DNA of 64,000 bases from Trebonia sp030042015 (lineage in GTDB: Bacteria; Actinomycetota; Actinomycetes; Streptosporangiales; Streptosporangiaceae). The notes beneath the pieces were generated by a model. It saw only the letters and a list, made by a program, of their open reading frames with translations. It was not told the DNA's origin and did not search any database. The DNA lies in contig NZ_JASIAL010000436.1 of NCBI RefSeq assembly GCF_030042015.1, forward strand, positions 1 through 64,000, in the 5' to 3' direction. Below are positions 1 to 8,478 of this stretch, in pieces (within the stretch, counting starts at the first letter, position 1; each line of letters opens with the position of its first letter). The translations under genes and the position numbers were made by a program.

Positions 1-181
1 ACCTCAATCGTTCAGGCGTGCCGAGGGCCGGTTACCGATTGTGCCTGCTTCCGTTTTCGGTCCCCGTGTCCGTTTCGGCTGGGTCTTGGGGTGCACGGGT
101 TCCCGGTGTGCCCGGGAGTGCGCCGGCTCCGACCGCGCCGGCCTTGTCCTCCTTCCGTGTCGCTGGGATGGCTCGTGCTGG

Positions 182-1615
182 TCACGCGGGTGCGGGCAGG
201 GCGCAGAGCCGGTGCCAGCAGTCCAGGAATGCCTGGGCCCATGGCCAGTCGCCGCTGATGTTGAGGGTGCGCTGGCGGGCGTGGCGGACGAGCCTGGCCG
301 GCAGGTGCCAGATCCGGTAGCGAAGTGTGTCCGGGTTGGCGGCGCGGAGTTCCTCGTCGTGGTGGCCGAGGAGGCGGGTCCAGGCGGCGAGGTCGGCTGC
401 GATATTCGCAGCGATGACCCACCCTGCGTTGACCTGCCAGGTTTTCGACGGGAGGTTCCGCAGTCCCATGGCCTTGGCGGTGCGGACGCCGGCGGTCTCG
501 ACGCAGGCGTGCTCGCGGTGCAGCACGTCGGTGAACTGCGGGTGGTGGCTGCCGGGAACCCCTTCGATGCCGGAGTCGGGGATATTGGTGCAGATCACGG
601 AGTAGCGCCAGCCGGTCTTCTTCTCGAAGGCGGTCAGGTTCTTCATCTGCCGGCGCGACGGCTTCACTCTGCGGACGATGAACCGCAGGCCGTCCGGCCA
701 GTTCTCCGCCCTGGTCAGCAGGTGCGTGATCTCGGCGACGTCCTTGTCTTCCTCGGCGGTGCCGTCCTGGCAGGTCCCGGGCTTCCACACGCCGGCGGGG
801 ACCATCGCGATGGCGTCCTCGTCGGCGGCGGTGATCATCCAGCCGGTCGTGAACAGCACCTTCTTCCTTTTCGTGTTCAGGGACAGCAGGTGCTTGATCA
901 GGTCGTGGCTGGCCCCGGCCCCGTCGACCCGGACGAGGATCTTCCGCCGGAACCGGGACGGGACCTGTCTCAGCGCGGCGGCCAGTATCTCCTTATGATC
1001 CGTGAAGGTGTTCGACCCGGCGTTCCCGGGCCTGAGCAGCATGGCCAGGCACTCCCGCGTGTTCCGGCACCAGGCCCCCAGCGGGTGGAAACCGTATCCT
1101 TTCTTCCAGGTGGGAGCTGCTCCCTCCTTGGCGCTGTGGGCGGTGACCAGGGTCGCGTCCATGTCGATGACGACCCACCCGTCGAGGACCTTCCCTGCGA
1201 CGGCCAGCCACGGGAACCCCGTCGCGGCCGCGGCGATGAGCGCCCACGCGTGTGCCCTGGCCTTCGCGCGGGCGCGGGCGATCCGGTCCAGCATCCGCGG
1301 GCTTCCTGCCAGGTCCAGGGCCCGGCGGACCGTCGGCCCGCTGGGGGCGGCACCGAACAGCGGGGCGAGGTGGGCGAGCAGGGCGATGTCGCTCATGCTC
1401 GTGGCCCCGAGCGCGATCGCTGCGGCCATCGAGACGATGGCAATCCCGCGGTCGAGCAGCGGTGACGTGCGCTTTTCCTTCAGTGCGCAGCTGAGGCCGT
1501 CCGTGAGCCCGGCCTGGTCGGCGGCCTTGCGGAGCAGGATCGCGCCGGCGTGGCCGACCAGGCCCTTTCCGCCCGCGGTGACCTTCAGGGCATCGTCCCA
1601 CCCGTTATGCTTCAT
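182..1615 (-). CDS. IS1380-family transposase
   Basis: 477-residue DDE transposase of the IS1380 group, which catalyses cut-and-paste movement of its own element. The first catalytic Asp is in VVIDMDATLVTAHS, the second in ILVRVDGAGASHDL, and a candidate Glu is in VLHREHACVET near the C-terminus; the length fits the family. I chose the ATG at 1615 (MKHNGWDD) because the 56 residues in frame upstream are low-complexity and not family-like. The reading frame looks intact. Terminal inverted repeats and target duplications could not be identified by eye, so the borders of the element are unknown. The family assignment is from motifs only. Confidence 0.85.
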   Translation of the reverse strand: MKHNGWDDALKVTAGGKGLVGHAGAILLRKAADQAGLTDGLSCALKEKRTSPLLDRGIAIVSMAAAIALGATSMSDIALLAHLAPLFGAAPSGPTVRRALDLAGSPRMLDRIARARAKARAHAWALIAAAATGFPWLAVAGKVLDGWVVIDMDATLVTAHSAKEGAAPTWKKGYGFHPLGAWCRNTRECLAMLLRPGNAGSNTFTDHKEILAAALRQVPSRFRRKILVRVDGAGASHDLIKHLLSLNTKRKKVLFTTGWMITAADEDAIAMVPAGVWKPGTCQDGTAEEDKDVAEITHLLTRAENWPDGLRFIVRRVKPSRRQMKNLTAFEKKTGWRYSVICTNIPDSGIEGVPGSHHPQFTDVLHREHACVETAGVRTAKAMGLRNLPSKTWQVNAGWVIAANIAADLAAWTRLLGHHDEELRAANPDTLRYRIWHLPARLVRHARQRTLNISGDWPWAQAFLDCWHRLCALPAPA

Positions 1616-1702
1616 CGCGAAGAGCGCTCCAGTGCTGGTTTTTGCTTGGTGTGGTAACCCGCAATCTCCCAGAACCCGGGCGCTCTTCGCCTTCGGAACA
1701 CC

Positions 1703-1741
1703 GAAAGAGGGGACGGCCGCTGCGCGGCCGTCCCCTCTTTC
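1703..1741. terminator. Perfect 18-bp hairpin, probable terminator
   Basis: Arms 1703-1720 and 1724-1741 are exact reverse complements around a TGC loop, with core GGGGACGGCCGC. It lies downstream of the minus-strand lipoprotein gene (stop at 1838) and upstream of the transposase. It most likely stops transcription from the lipoprotein gene. No long T tract follows on either strand, as is common in actinomycetes. It could instead belong to the insertion-sequence end. Confidence 0.6.
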
Positions 1742-1837
1742 AAGTCCTCCGGGCCCTGATGGCCCCGCACCCATAAGGTGCACGCCCCTGCAACCAGCAG
1801 GACCGAGAAATACCAGCTCACAGCCGCTTCACAAGCG

Positions 1838-2296
1838 TCAGCACCGAAGTCGGTCCTTAACTGCTGAGTACTGGAGGTTGACCAGGTCTTGCTCGGCAGT
1901 AGAGAGCGTGTTCTCCGCGGTGATGCTCGGCGGGTTGACGGCGCTGAGCGTGCCCACCGCCTTGAGCGCGGCGATGACCTGCGCCGTGGTAAGCGGAGGC
2001 TGCCCATTAGCCTGCAGGTTGCCGTGGTCAGTTGTGCTCTGGCAGGTGAGCACGCCGTTAGAGGCCATGCCGCCTGGGGTCTGGCTCTGGTCGGCAAGCT
2101 GAGCCGCTGTCGCCGCCTGGGCCTGGTTACCGTCGCCTGCCGTAGGCTTCGGTGATGCTGGCGCAGCCCCGTGTGTCGTAGCAGGCGGTGCTGGCTTCGG
2201 TGCCGATGCTGAAATGCTGCCGCCGCATCCGCTGATTCCTGCTACCGTCGCCAGCACGGTCATTCCGATAGCGGCAACGATGATCCCCTTATTCAT
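1838..2296 (-). CDS. Putative lipoprotein, function unknown
   Basis: 152 residues starting MNKGIIVAAIGM. The start at 2296 is preceded by a G-rich ribosome site (ACGGGGGGCTGAC). A short hydrophobic signal segment ends in the lipobox GISGC, so the mature protein should be lipid-anchored on the outer membrane face. A low-complexity Ala/Pro/Thr linker of about 45 residues follows. The C-terminal part contains LTTAQVIAALKAVGTLS and two Cys (LTCQS and the terminal RLRC) that could form a disulfide. No family was recognised. It is a lone gene between the insertion sequence and the hydrolase gene. Confidence 0.65.
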   Translation of the reverse strand: MNKGIIVAAIGMTVLATVAGISGCGGSISASAPKPAPPATTHGAAPASPKPTAGDGNQAQAATAAQLADQSQTPGGMASNGVLTCQSTTDHGNLQANGQPPLTTAQVIAALKAVGTLSAVNPPSITAENTLSTAEQDLVNLQYSAVKDRLRC

Positions 2297-2669
2297 GTCA
2301 GCCCCCCGTAACATTGGTCAATAGCCAGCGCGCCCTACGCGGGCTGGACGAGATTCCGTGGAGTCCCATGGATTGTCTTTAGCGAGCGGCGCGTTCTTTC
2401 CCGCCCCGGCAAACAACATGACCATCCAAATTGATCCCCGGCACCAGTCGATCTGCGTGGATCATGATGCCCTTAACCACGGCCGCGAGCGCGGAACGGT
2501 TCAGACTGCGCGGCGGTAAATTTCCTATGGCCACGGCCGCGCTGCGGCGAGCAGAGCGCCGACTCGCCATGGACCGGTTCAAGCGTGCAACTCGGGTTCG
2601 CTCTGGCTGTGGTCGCTGATCGTGGGGGGCAGTTGTCCCGCGCGGCGCCGGGTGGGTGAGGATGCCGCC
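2297..2669. other. Intergenic region, no gene seen
   Basis: This 373-bp gap separates the divergent lipoprotein and hydrolase genes and must hold both promoters. Short open frames on both strands lack ribosome sites and recognisable motifs. The segment around 2310-2480 is slightly lower in GC than the flanks. Confidence 0.5.
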
Positions 2670-3404
2670 ATGAGGGTTCGGTTCGCTGGCAGCGGTGACG
2701 CGTTCGGCAGTGGCGGGCGGTGGCAGACGTGCATCCACTTGTCTGGCCAGGAGCAGGTTCTGCTAGTTGATTGCGGGGCTACCAGCCTGGTGGCGCTCAA
2801 GGCCCAGGGGCTTGACCCGAACGCGGTCGGCGCGGTCGCGGTGACTCACCTGCACGGGGATCATTTCGGCGGACTGCCCTTCTTGATCCTCGACGGCCAG
2901 TTCTCCCGCCGGACCGCGCCGCTGCAGGTGGCCGGCCCGCCGGGCATCCGGGCGCGGCTGGCCGAAACGATGGAGACACTGTTCCCCGGCTCCAGCCAGG
3001 CGCGGCGGCGGTTCCCGGTACAGGTAACCGAACTGGCTACCGACGGGCAGCCGGCCGCCCTGGGCGCGGCGACGGTGCGCGGATGGCAGGTCGAGCACCC
3101 CTGCGGCGCGCCGCCGCTGGCACTGCGGGTCGACCTGGACGGCGTGAGCTTCGCCTACTCCGGGGACACGCAGTGGACCGCGGCGCTGGCCGAGGCAGCG
3201 GACGGGGCGGACCTGTTCGCCGTGGAGGCCTACACCTTCGACCGGCCCGTCCGCTACCACCTGGACTACCAGACGCTGTGCGCGCACCTCGGACAGATCA
3301 CCGCCCAGCGGATCGTGCTCACTCATATGTCGCCTGGCATGCTCACCAGGCTCGCCAACGCCGACGTGCCCGCCGCTTACGACGGGATGGTCCTGGACCT
3401 GTAA
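2670..3404 (+). CDS. Metallo-beta-lactamase-fold hydrolase (RNase Z/arylsulfatase-like)
   Basis: 244-residue zinc hydrolase. The HxHxDH signature is in VTHLHGDHFGG (about residues 64-74), further metal ligands are in VEHPCG and AYSGDTQW, and a late His is in VLTHMSPGM. This pattern fits the RNase Z/ElaC-like and AtsA-like subgroup of the MBL fold. It lacks the extra exosite arm of true RNase Z, so tRNA processing is unlikely; a small ester or cyclic phosphodiester substrate is more plausible but not shown. The ATG at 2670 is chosen because GTGAGGATG lies just upstream and the protein then begins at the first beta strand (MRVRFAGSG). No signal peptide, so it is cytosolic. Confidence 0.85.
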   Translation: MRVRFAGSGDAFGSGGRWQTCIHLSGQEQVLLVDCGATSLVALKAQGLDPNAVGAVAVTHLHGDHFGGLPFLILDGQFSRRTAPLQVAGPPGIRARLAETMETLFPGSSQARRRFPVQVTELATDGQPAALGAATVRGWQVEHPCGAPPLALRVDLDGVSFAYSGDTQWTAALAEAADGADLFAVEAYTFDRPVRYHLDYQTLCAHLGQITAQRIVLTHMSPGMLTRLANADVPAAYDGMVLDL

Positions 3405-4215
3405 CCCGGGCTGGCGACCACGGACCCACGGCGGGCCAATCCCCCAGGTAAGGCACGCCGGCCCGGGTGAGTGAGGCGAACCGCCATGCTTCCCACTCAC
3501 GCAGGGCCGACCGCGGAGCCAGGGGACGAGCAAACCCGGCCATCAACCGGATGGGCTGCTGTAACGAGCCGAACGCGGCGTACGCGGCCGACGGATACGC
3601 GCGCATTCGCCGGCGCCGGAGCGGTCACCGCCAGAGCCGACCGAGACGGACCGAGACGGACCGAGACGCCCTCTTCCGCCGAATAGAGGACGTTGCACCC
3701 GTGCCGAAATGAGAGTGTTGTGAGGGCGGATACTCAGGCGTCAGGTAAGGCCGATGTAACTCTTTAGTTAGAGACCGAATTGAGACATGCGCCCAATAAC
3801 CTCACCCGCTCCGATGCGCGCCTCCTCCGATGGAGCGCGTTACCTGGTAACGCTCTGTCGGCAAACCAGCATGAATGGGAGAGAGCTATGCGGTGGCGAG
3901 ATAGCTGCGGATAACGCAGAATTGCCGCGCACCGATGAGAGTCCGAAGGCAACGTAGATGACTGGAGATGCGGGCGGTTGCGCGGTCGTGCCGCAGCCGG
4001 CCGGTCGGCTGGTACGCGGTGTGCGATCAGCGAGGCGGCCCCCTGTTTGCCGGCACCGTGCCGCTTTCCGATCAGGTGGCCGGACGGGCGCTCGCCGGGA
4101 TTGTCAACCCTGTGCGCTGTTCGGGCGTCCTATCTCCAGCGGTGAAGCCGTGTCTTGTCGGCCTGGGGGCGGGACGTCCGGCATTCTCCAATGATCATCC
4201 AATCAGGAGGCAGCT
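3405..4215. other. Long intergenic region with gene remains
   Basis: About 810 bp without an intact recognisable gene. It holds the thiamine-diphosphate enzyme fragment at 3542-3632, a triplicated decamer (GACCGAGACG at 3639-3668) and a bulged hairpin (arms 3833-3844 and 3846-3855, core GTTACC/GGTAAC). The GC content drops between 3700 and 3960. Open frames of 78 and 92 codons starting at 3958 and 3968 have no ribosome site or family resemblance. The end of the region should contain the promoter for the small-peptide gene at 4216. Confidence 0.5.
3542..3632 (+). pseudogene. Fragment of a pyruvate/indolepyruvate decarboxylase-like gene
   Basis: The frame reads INRMGCCNEPNAAYAADGYARI, which closely matches the N-terminal cofactor-domain signature of pyruvate and indolepyruvate decarboxylases (family form NCNELNAAYAADGYAR, including the catalytic Glu). 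Directly after, dropping one C at 3611 restores RGAGAVTA, which also fits the family. The rest of the roughly 550-residue enzyme is absent. This is a frameshifted relic of about 30 codons. The resemblance is by motif recall only. Confidence 0.5.
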
Positions 4216-4380
4216 ATGCTGGGCCAGCTCGCGCACAAGGAGATAGTGTTCGCCATTGTCGCGGTCATCGCCATAGTCGTAGCAATGGGCATAGCGGCTC
4301 TCATTATCAAGACCAAGAAGCCTGCCGAACTTCCGCCGAGCATGCGGCCAGAGGAGCACCATGGGCACCGTAATCGTTAA
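4216..4380 (+). CDS. Small single-pass membrane peptide, 54 residues
   Basis: ATG at 4216 sits 5 nt after a perfect AGGAGG, the strongest ribosome site in this part of the window. The peptide is MLGQLAHKE, then a hydrophobic helix rich in Ile, Val and Ala (about residues 10-31), then a basic stretch KTKK and a charged tail ending EEHHGHRNR. The tail should be cytoplasmic. The gene overlaps the next one by 20 nt in another frame, which implies translational coupling. No family was recognised. The overlap suggests the peptide tethers or works with the protein encoded downstream. Confidence 0.7.
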   Translation: MLGQLAHKEIVFAIVAVIAIVVAMGIAALIIKTKKPAELPPSMRPEEHHGHRNR

Positions 4381-4759
4381 TGACTATACTCTTTCTACAT
4401 CCGCCGATCCCGATACGGTGGCCGTGCTGCTTGGTAAGGTGTGGACCGCTAACTCCATGCGCGCTCGTATTGGACAGATTCAGGAGCTTGGCAGGTACAG
4501 CTACCGCCTGGAGACGGCTCTGGCCGGCACATTCGATGTGCAAATCTCACCCAACGGTCGCGGCAGCGTCCTCACCACCATGATCCGGAGATCTAGGACC
4601 ACGCAGGCGAAGTTCCTTCTGCTGATCCCGCTGGGGCCGAAGAAAGTGCATGCGAATATCCTGGTGCGGACCATCATCGAAAAGGGGCTATCGCAGTATC
4701 TCATCGAGCAAGGCTATGAGGTAACCACCGAAATGCATAGCCATCCGTTGAACCGATGA
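4361..4759 (+). CDS. Hypothetical cytosolic protein coupled to the 54-residue peptide
   Basis: 132 residues, start ATG 4361 behind GAGGAGCACC. There is no signal peptide or clear membrane span, although a short hydrophobic stretch (AKFLLLIPLG, about residues 83-92) lies mid-protein. Alternating beta-like segments (TFDVQISPNGRGSVLTTMI) and a C-terminal helix (LSQYLIEQGYEV) suggest a small alpha/beta fold. No family was recognised. Codon use is less GC-extreme than in the core genes, consistent with accessory origin. Confidence 0.65.
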   Translation: MGTVIVNDYTLSTSADPDTVAVLLGKVWTANSMRARIGQIQELGRYSYRLETALAGTFDVQISPNGRGSVLTTMIRRSRTTQAKFLLLIPLGPKKVHANILVRTIIEKGLSQYLIEQGYEVTTEMHSHPLNR

Positions 4760-5161
4760 GAGCGAGAGCCCTGACTTGGCCCGCAGCGGCACCCGCCGCC
4801 ATGCGCCGCCGTTCCAGTGCAGGGCGGTCGGCCGGGGGTCGCTGGCAAGCGGATGGGCAGATGTGAGGTAAGGACGTCGGGCCCAGGCGTTGGAGGGCGA
4901 GGTCACCGACACCGAGGACAGGCCGGTGCCCGGCGGATGAGAGATGCCGGGGGTCAGGCCGCTGTCGCCGACGGGGAGCGGGCCGGCGGCGGTGATGGTG
5001 CGGTCCGGTCACCTGGTGCGGGAGTACGCCCGGCACCTCGGCCACCTGGGTATCGTGAGCGAACTAGCTGGGACGACTTCCGGCGAGTGATCAGCGCAGT
5101 CACAATTGACCGCAGCGCCACTCCTGGCGATCTGGCCCCGCCGCACCGAACGGAGGCTGCC
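4760..5161. other. Intergenic region upstream of the MetE-like gene
   Basis: About 400 bp. I looked for a cobalamin riboswitch because the next gene is MetE-like, and saw no convincing B12-box or other named riboswitch core. A 48-codon open frame ending at the TGA near 5090 (tail LGHLGIVSELAGTTSGE) has only a weak GGATGAGAG before its ATG and was not called. The frame of the MetE-like gene stays open back to 4817, but the translation there is compositionally implausible. Confidence 0.45.
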
Positions 5162-6316
5162 ATGCAGCGCAGCGTTGACCGTATCTACACCACGCACGTC
5201 GGCAGCCTGGCCCGGCCTGTGGCGCTGCTGGACCTGATGCGGGCGTCCGCCGCGGGCGAACTGGTCGACCAGGAGAAATTCGATACCGTGCACCGCCAGG
5301 CGGTCGCGGACGCGGTCGCGAGGCAGCGCGCGGCCGGGCTTGACGTGATCAGCGACGGAGAGCAGGGCAAGGCGGGATTCTTCTCCTACATCGGGCAGCG
5401 GCTGAGCGGGTACACCCCGGGCGCGGGGCGCACCACCCAGGACAAGTTCCGGCCGGAGATCGACGCGTTCCCCGAGTATTACGAGGCGTACTTCAAGCGC
5501 GCGATGACCGGCGGAATGGCCGTCCCCGCCCCTTCCCTCGACTGCACCGGCCCCGTCTCCTACATCGGGCAGGAACAGATCGCGGGCGACCTGGCGGCGC
5601 TGCGCGCCGCGGTTGGCGACGCCGGCCCTGACGAGGTGTTCGTCTGCGCCGTGGCGCCGAGTGGCGTTGGCGACAATCACTACTACCGGGATGAAGAGGA
5701 GTACCTGGACGCGGTCGCCGACGCGCTGCACGTCGAGTACCGGGCGATCGTCGACGCCGGGTTCACGCTGCAGATCGACGAGCCCTTTCTCACCGAGGAG
5801 TTCAGCTACCTGCCGGCCTCCCATGCGGAGAAGCTCGAGACCGTGCAGCTGTACGTCGACGCGATCAACCGCGGCCTGGCGGGCATTCCGCGGGACCGGG
5901 TCCGGCTGCACACCTGCTACGGCATCAACGAGGGCCCGCGCGTGCACGACGCGCCGCTGTCGGACCTGATCGACACGCTGCTGCAGATCGACGCGGGCGC
6001 CTTCTCCTTCGAGGCCGCCAACCCGCGGCACGAGCACAGCTACCACGTCTTCGAAACCGTCAAGCTCCCGCCGGACACGGTGCTGCTGCCCGGAGTGATC
6101 AGCCACGCCACGAGCATCGTCGAGCACCCCGACACGATCGCCGACCGCATCGTCAGGTTCGCCGAGGTCGTCGGCAGGGAGAACGTCGTCGCCAGCGCCG
6201 ACTGCGGCTTCTCCTCGCAGGCCACCTACATCCCCGAGATCCAGCCCAAGATCGTCTGGGCGAAGTTCGAGGCCCTGGCCGAAGGCGCTCGGCGGGCGAC
6301 CGCCCGGCTCTGGTAG
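5162..6316 (+). CDS. Cobalamin-independent methionine synthase-like (MetE C-terminal domain) protein
   Basis: 384 residues, corresponding to the catalytic C-terminal barrel of MetE (UROD/MetE-like superfamily) without the N-terminal half. Zinc-thiolate ligands are visible as RLHTCYGIN (His and Cys), a Glu in AFSFEAANPRHEH and Cys in VASADCGFSSQ. Members of this short group include methylcobalamin:homocysteine methyltransferases and epoxyalkane:coenzyme M transferase relatives, so the substrate is uncertain. The start at ATG 5162 (MQRSVDRIYTTHVGSL) matches the usual N-terminus and follows CGGAGGCTGCC. It converges on cobyric acid synthase, a B12 gene, which may be coincidental. Confidence 0.85.
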   Translation: MQRSVDRIYTTHVGSLARPVALLDLMRASAAGELVDQEKFDTVHRQAVADAVARQRAAGLDVISDGEQGKAGFFSYIGQRLSGYTPGAGRTTQDKFRPEIDAFPEYYEAYFKRAMTGGMAVPAPSLDCTGPVSYIGQEQIAGDLAALRAAVGDAGPDEVFVCAVAPSGVGDNHYYRDEEEYLDAVADALHVEYRAIVDAGFTLQIDEPFLTEEFSYLPASHAEKLETVQLYVDAINRGLAGIPRDRVRLHTCYGINEGPRVHDAPLSDLIDTLLQIDAGAFSFEAANPRHEHSYHVFETVKLPPDTVLLPGVISHATSIVEHPDTIADRIVRFAEVVGRENVVASADCGFSSQATYIPEIQPKIVWAKFEALAEGARRATARLW

Positions 6317-6377
6317 CCGGTAACAGCAAGAAGAAGGAGCGGAGGGCGGAGCACCAGCGGGGAGGACGGCACGGGCG

Positions 6378-7928
6378 TCACGCCGGCCCGAGGGCCGGTC
6401 GCACCGCGGGCATGCCCGGCGTCGGCCCCTCCCCGATGAGCCGCAGCAGCGCGCCGGTGTCCAGGTGCCGCTCCACGGCGTCCGCCAGCAGGTCGAACTG
6501 CGCCTGCCGCGCCGCCTCGAACGACGTGCCTGGCACCGGCTTCCAGTCGAGTCCCGCCGCCAGCGCGACCTCTGACAGGTAGGCCTGCCGGAACGCGTCG
6601 TTCTCCAGCACGCCATGCCACAGCGTGCCGTCGACCGAGCCAAGCCGGCAGCCGTCGAGGGCGTCGCCCCCGCCTGGCGCGCTGGTGAACCACGGCGATC
6701 CCCCGGTCACGCGCACCTCGCCGTGGTGGATCTCATACCCGGCTACCGGCAGCTGGCCCGCGTACCCGCACGGCCGTCCGAGCACCTTGTCCGCCGCGAA
6801 CCGCGTCGTCACCGGCAGCAGGCCAAGCCCGGAGGCGACCGGCGACGTGCTCTCCACCCCGTCGTGAATAAGCCCGCCGAGAATCTGGTAGCCGCCGCAA
6901 ATGCCGAGCACGGGACGCCCCGCCGCCGCCCGGCGCGCCAGCGCGGCGTCAAGCCCGCGCTCGCGCAGCCACCCGAGATCACTGATCGTGGCCCGCGTCC
7001 CCGGCACCACCACGAGGTCGGCCTCGGCCACCTCGGCCGCAGAAGCGACGAAGCGCACCGCGACCCCGGGCTCGATCGCGAGCGCGTCGACGTCGGTGAA
7101 ATTGGAGATGCGCGGCAGCCGGATGACCCCGACCCGCAGCACATCGCGCGCCGCCACGGGGGCACACCCGCCGTTCGGGATGATCATCGGCGAACGCTCG
7201 ACGACCACAGCGTCCTCGGCGTCGAGCCAGATCCCCGGCAGCCAGGGCACCACCCCGAGCACCGGCCTGGCCGTGAGTTCGCGCAACCGGCGCAGCGCCG
7301 GTGCGAGCAGCGCTTGTTCGCCGCGGAACTTGTTGACCACGAAGCCGCTGACCAGCGCCTGATCCGCCGCGGACAGCAGCGCCAGCGTGCCGAACAGCGC
7401 CGCGAACACGCCCCCGCGGTCGATGTCCCCGGCGACGATCACCGGCAGGCCCCGCGCCCGCGCCAGCCCCATGTTCACGATGTCGTTCCGCCGCAGGTTG
7501 ATCTCGGCCGGCGACCCGGCGCCCTCGCACACCACGACATCGAACCGGGCCCGCAGGTCGTCGTAGGCCGCGAGCACCGTGTCGAACAGCCGTGCCCGTC
7601 CCTCGCCGCTCCCCCAGTACCCCGCGGCGCTGGCCTCGCCCGCCGGGTGCCCCATGACCACCAGGTGGCTGCGCTTGTCGCTGCCGGGCTTGAGCAGGAC
7701 CGGGTTCATCGCCGCCTCCGCGGGCACGCCGGCCGCCGCGGCCTGCATCCACTGCGCCCGCCCGATCTCGGCGCCGTCGGGCGCGACCATGGAGTTGTTG
7801 GACATGTTCTGCGCCTTGAAGGGAGCCACCCGCACGCCCGCGCGCGCGAGCCACCGGCAAATGCCCGCGGTCAGCACCGACTTGCCGGCATCCGACGTGG
7901 TACCGGCGACCAGGAGCGACCCGCGCAT
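6378..7928 (-). CDS. cobQ: Cobyric acid synthase
   Basis: 516 residues, the usual CobQ length. It amidates the b, d, e and g side chains of adenosylcobyrinic a,c-diamide with glutamine and ATP during B12 synthesis. The N-terminal dethiobiotin-synthetase-like ATPase is seen in LLVAGTTSDAGKSVLTAG and VAPFKAQNMSNNS, followed by AEINLRRNDIVNMGLA. The C-terminal class I amidotransferase-like domain has the nucleophile Cys in PVLGICGGYQILGG (about residue 330) and the His in GYEIHHGEV. I chose ATG 7928 (MRGSLLVAG) over the TTG at 7946 because family members start there. It is divergent from the Rid-family gene with only 27 bp between starts. No other cobalamin gene is nearby. Confidence 0.95.
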   Translation of the reverse strand: MRGSLLVAGTTSDAGKSVLTAGICRWLARAGVRVAPFKAQNMSNNSMVAPDGAEIGRAQWMQAAAAGVPAEAAMNPVLLKPGSDKRSHLVVMGHPAGEASAAGYWGSGEGRARLFDTVLAAYDDLRARFDVVVCEGAGSPAEINLRRNDIVNMGLARARGLPVIVAGDIDRGGVFAALFGTLALLSAADQALVSGFVVNKFRGEQALLAPALRRLRELTARPVLGVVPWLPGIWLDAEDAVVVERSPMIIPNGGCAPVAARDVLRVGVIRLPRISNFTDVDALAIEPGVAVRFVASAAEVAEADLVVVPGTRATISDLGWLRERGLDAALARRAAAGRPVLGICGGYQILGGLIHDGVESTSPVASGLGLLPVTTRFAADKVLGRPCGYAGQLPVAGYEIHHGEVRVTGGSPWFTSAPGGGDALDGCRLGSVDGTLWHGVLENDAFRQAYLSEVALAAGLDWKPVPGTSFEAARQAQFDLLADAVERHLDTGALLRLIGEGPTPGMPAVRPALGPA

Positions 7929-7955
7929 CCCCCCAGTGTGCGGCAAGATGACACC

Positions 7956-8435
7956 ATGCGCATCGAACGCCGCCTGGCCGAACTCGGCCTCGAGCTCCCC
8001 CAGCCCATGCAGACGCCGTCGGGCGTGGCGCTGCCGTTCCCGTGGGTGCGGCTATGGCCCGGCCGCGCCTTCGCCTCCGGCCACGGCCCCCTCCAGCCCG
8101 ACGGCTCGCTGACCGCGACGCTCGGCAAGGTCGGCGCCGACGTCACGGAAGAACAGGCCTACGCGGCCGCCCGCGCGACCGCGCTCGCCATGCTGGCCAG
8201 CCTGCAGCGCGCCCTCGGCGACCTGGACCGGGTGACGGGTTGGCTGCGGGTGTTCGGCATGGTGAACACGGCGCCCGGCTTCTCCAGGACGCCCGCGGTC
8301 ATCAACGGCTTCTCCGACCTCATCATCGACCTGTGGGGCCCCGAGGCCGGCCCGCACGCCCGCTCCGCGATCGGGGTGGCGGCGCTCCCGTTCGACATCC
8401 CGGTGGAGATCGAAGCCGAGGTTGCGGTGGATTAA
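7956..8435 (+). CDS. RidA/YjgF/RutC-family protein
   Basis: 159 residues, a single Rid domain. RidA proteins hydrolyse reactive enamine/imine intermediates from PLP enzymes; other family members have different substrates. Family features seen: SGHGPLQPDGSLTATLGKVG, AAARATALAMLASLQRAL, a hydrophobic strand VTGWLRVFGMVNTAPGF, and RSAIGVAALPFDIPVEIEAEV near the end, where the canonical deaminase Arg is expected. This is the longer actinobacterial subgroup rather than the 125-residue canonical RidA, so imine deamination is not certain. Divergent from cobQ. Confidence 0.85.
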   Translation: MRIERRLAELGLELPQPMQTPSGVALPFPWVRLWPGRAFASGHGPLQPDGSLTATLGKVGADVTEEQAYAAARATALAMLASLQRALGDLDRVTGWLRVFGMVNTAPGFSRTPAVINGFSDLIIDLWGPEAGPHARSAIGVAALPFDIPVEIEAEVAVD

Positions 8436-8478
8436 GGCAATTATCCCGAACGATCCCGGCTTACTCTGTGGCAGCGGT

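Noticed and set aside
1..1760. Terminal inverted repeats of the insertion sequence
   Set aside because: GGTTACC occurs near both sides of the transposase, but no extended inverted repeat or target duplication could be aligned by eye.
3958..4246. Two overlapping plus-strand frames of 78 and 92 codons
   Set aside because: No ribosome site, no recognisable motif and Arg/Gly-rich composition typical of chance frames.
4760..5161. Cobalamin riboswitch before the MetE-like gene
   Set aside because: No B12-box core or matching stem pattern could be recognised; a covariance-model search would decide.
5009..6643. 544-codon minus-strand frame
   Set aside because: Antisense to the MetE-like gene, with repetitive charged composition.
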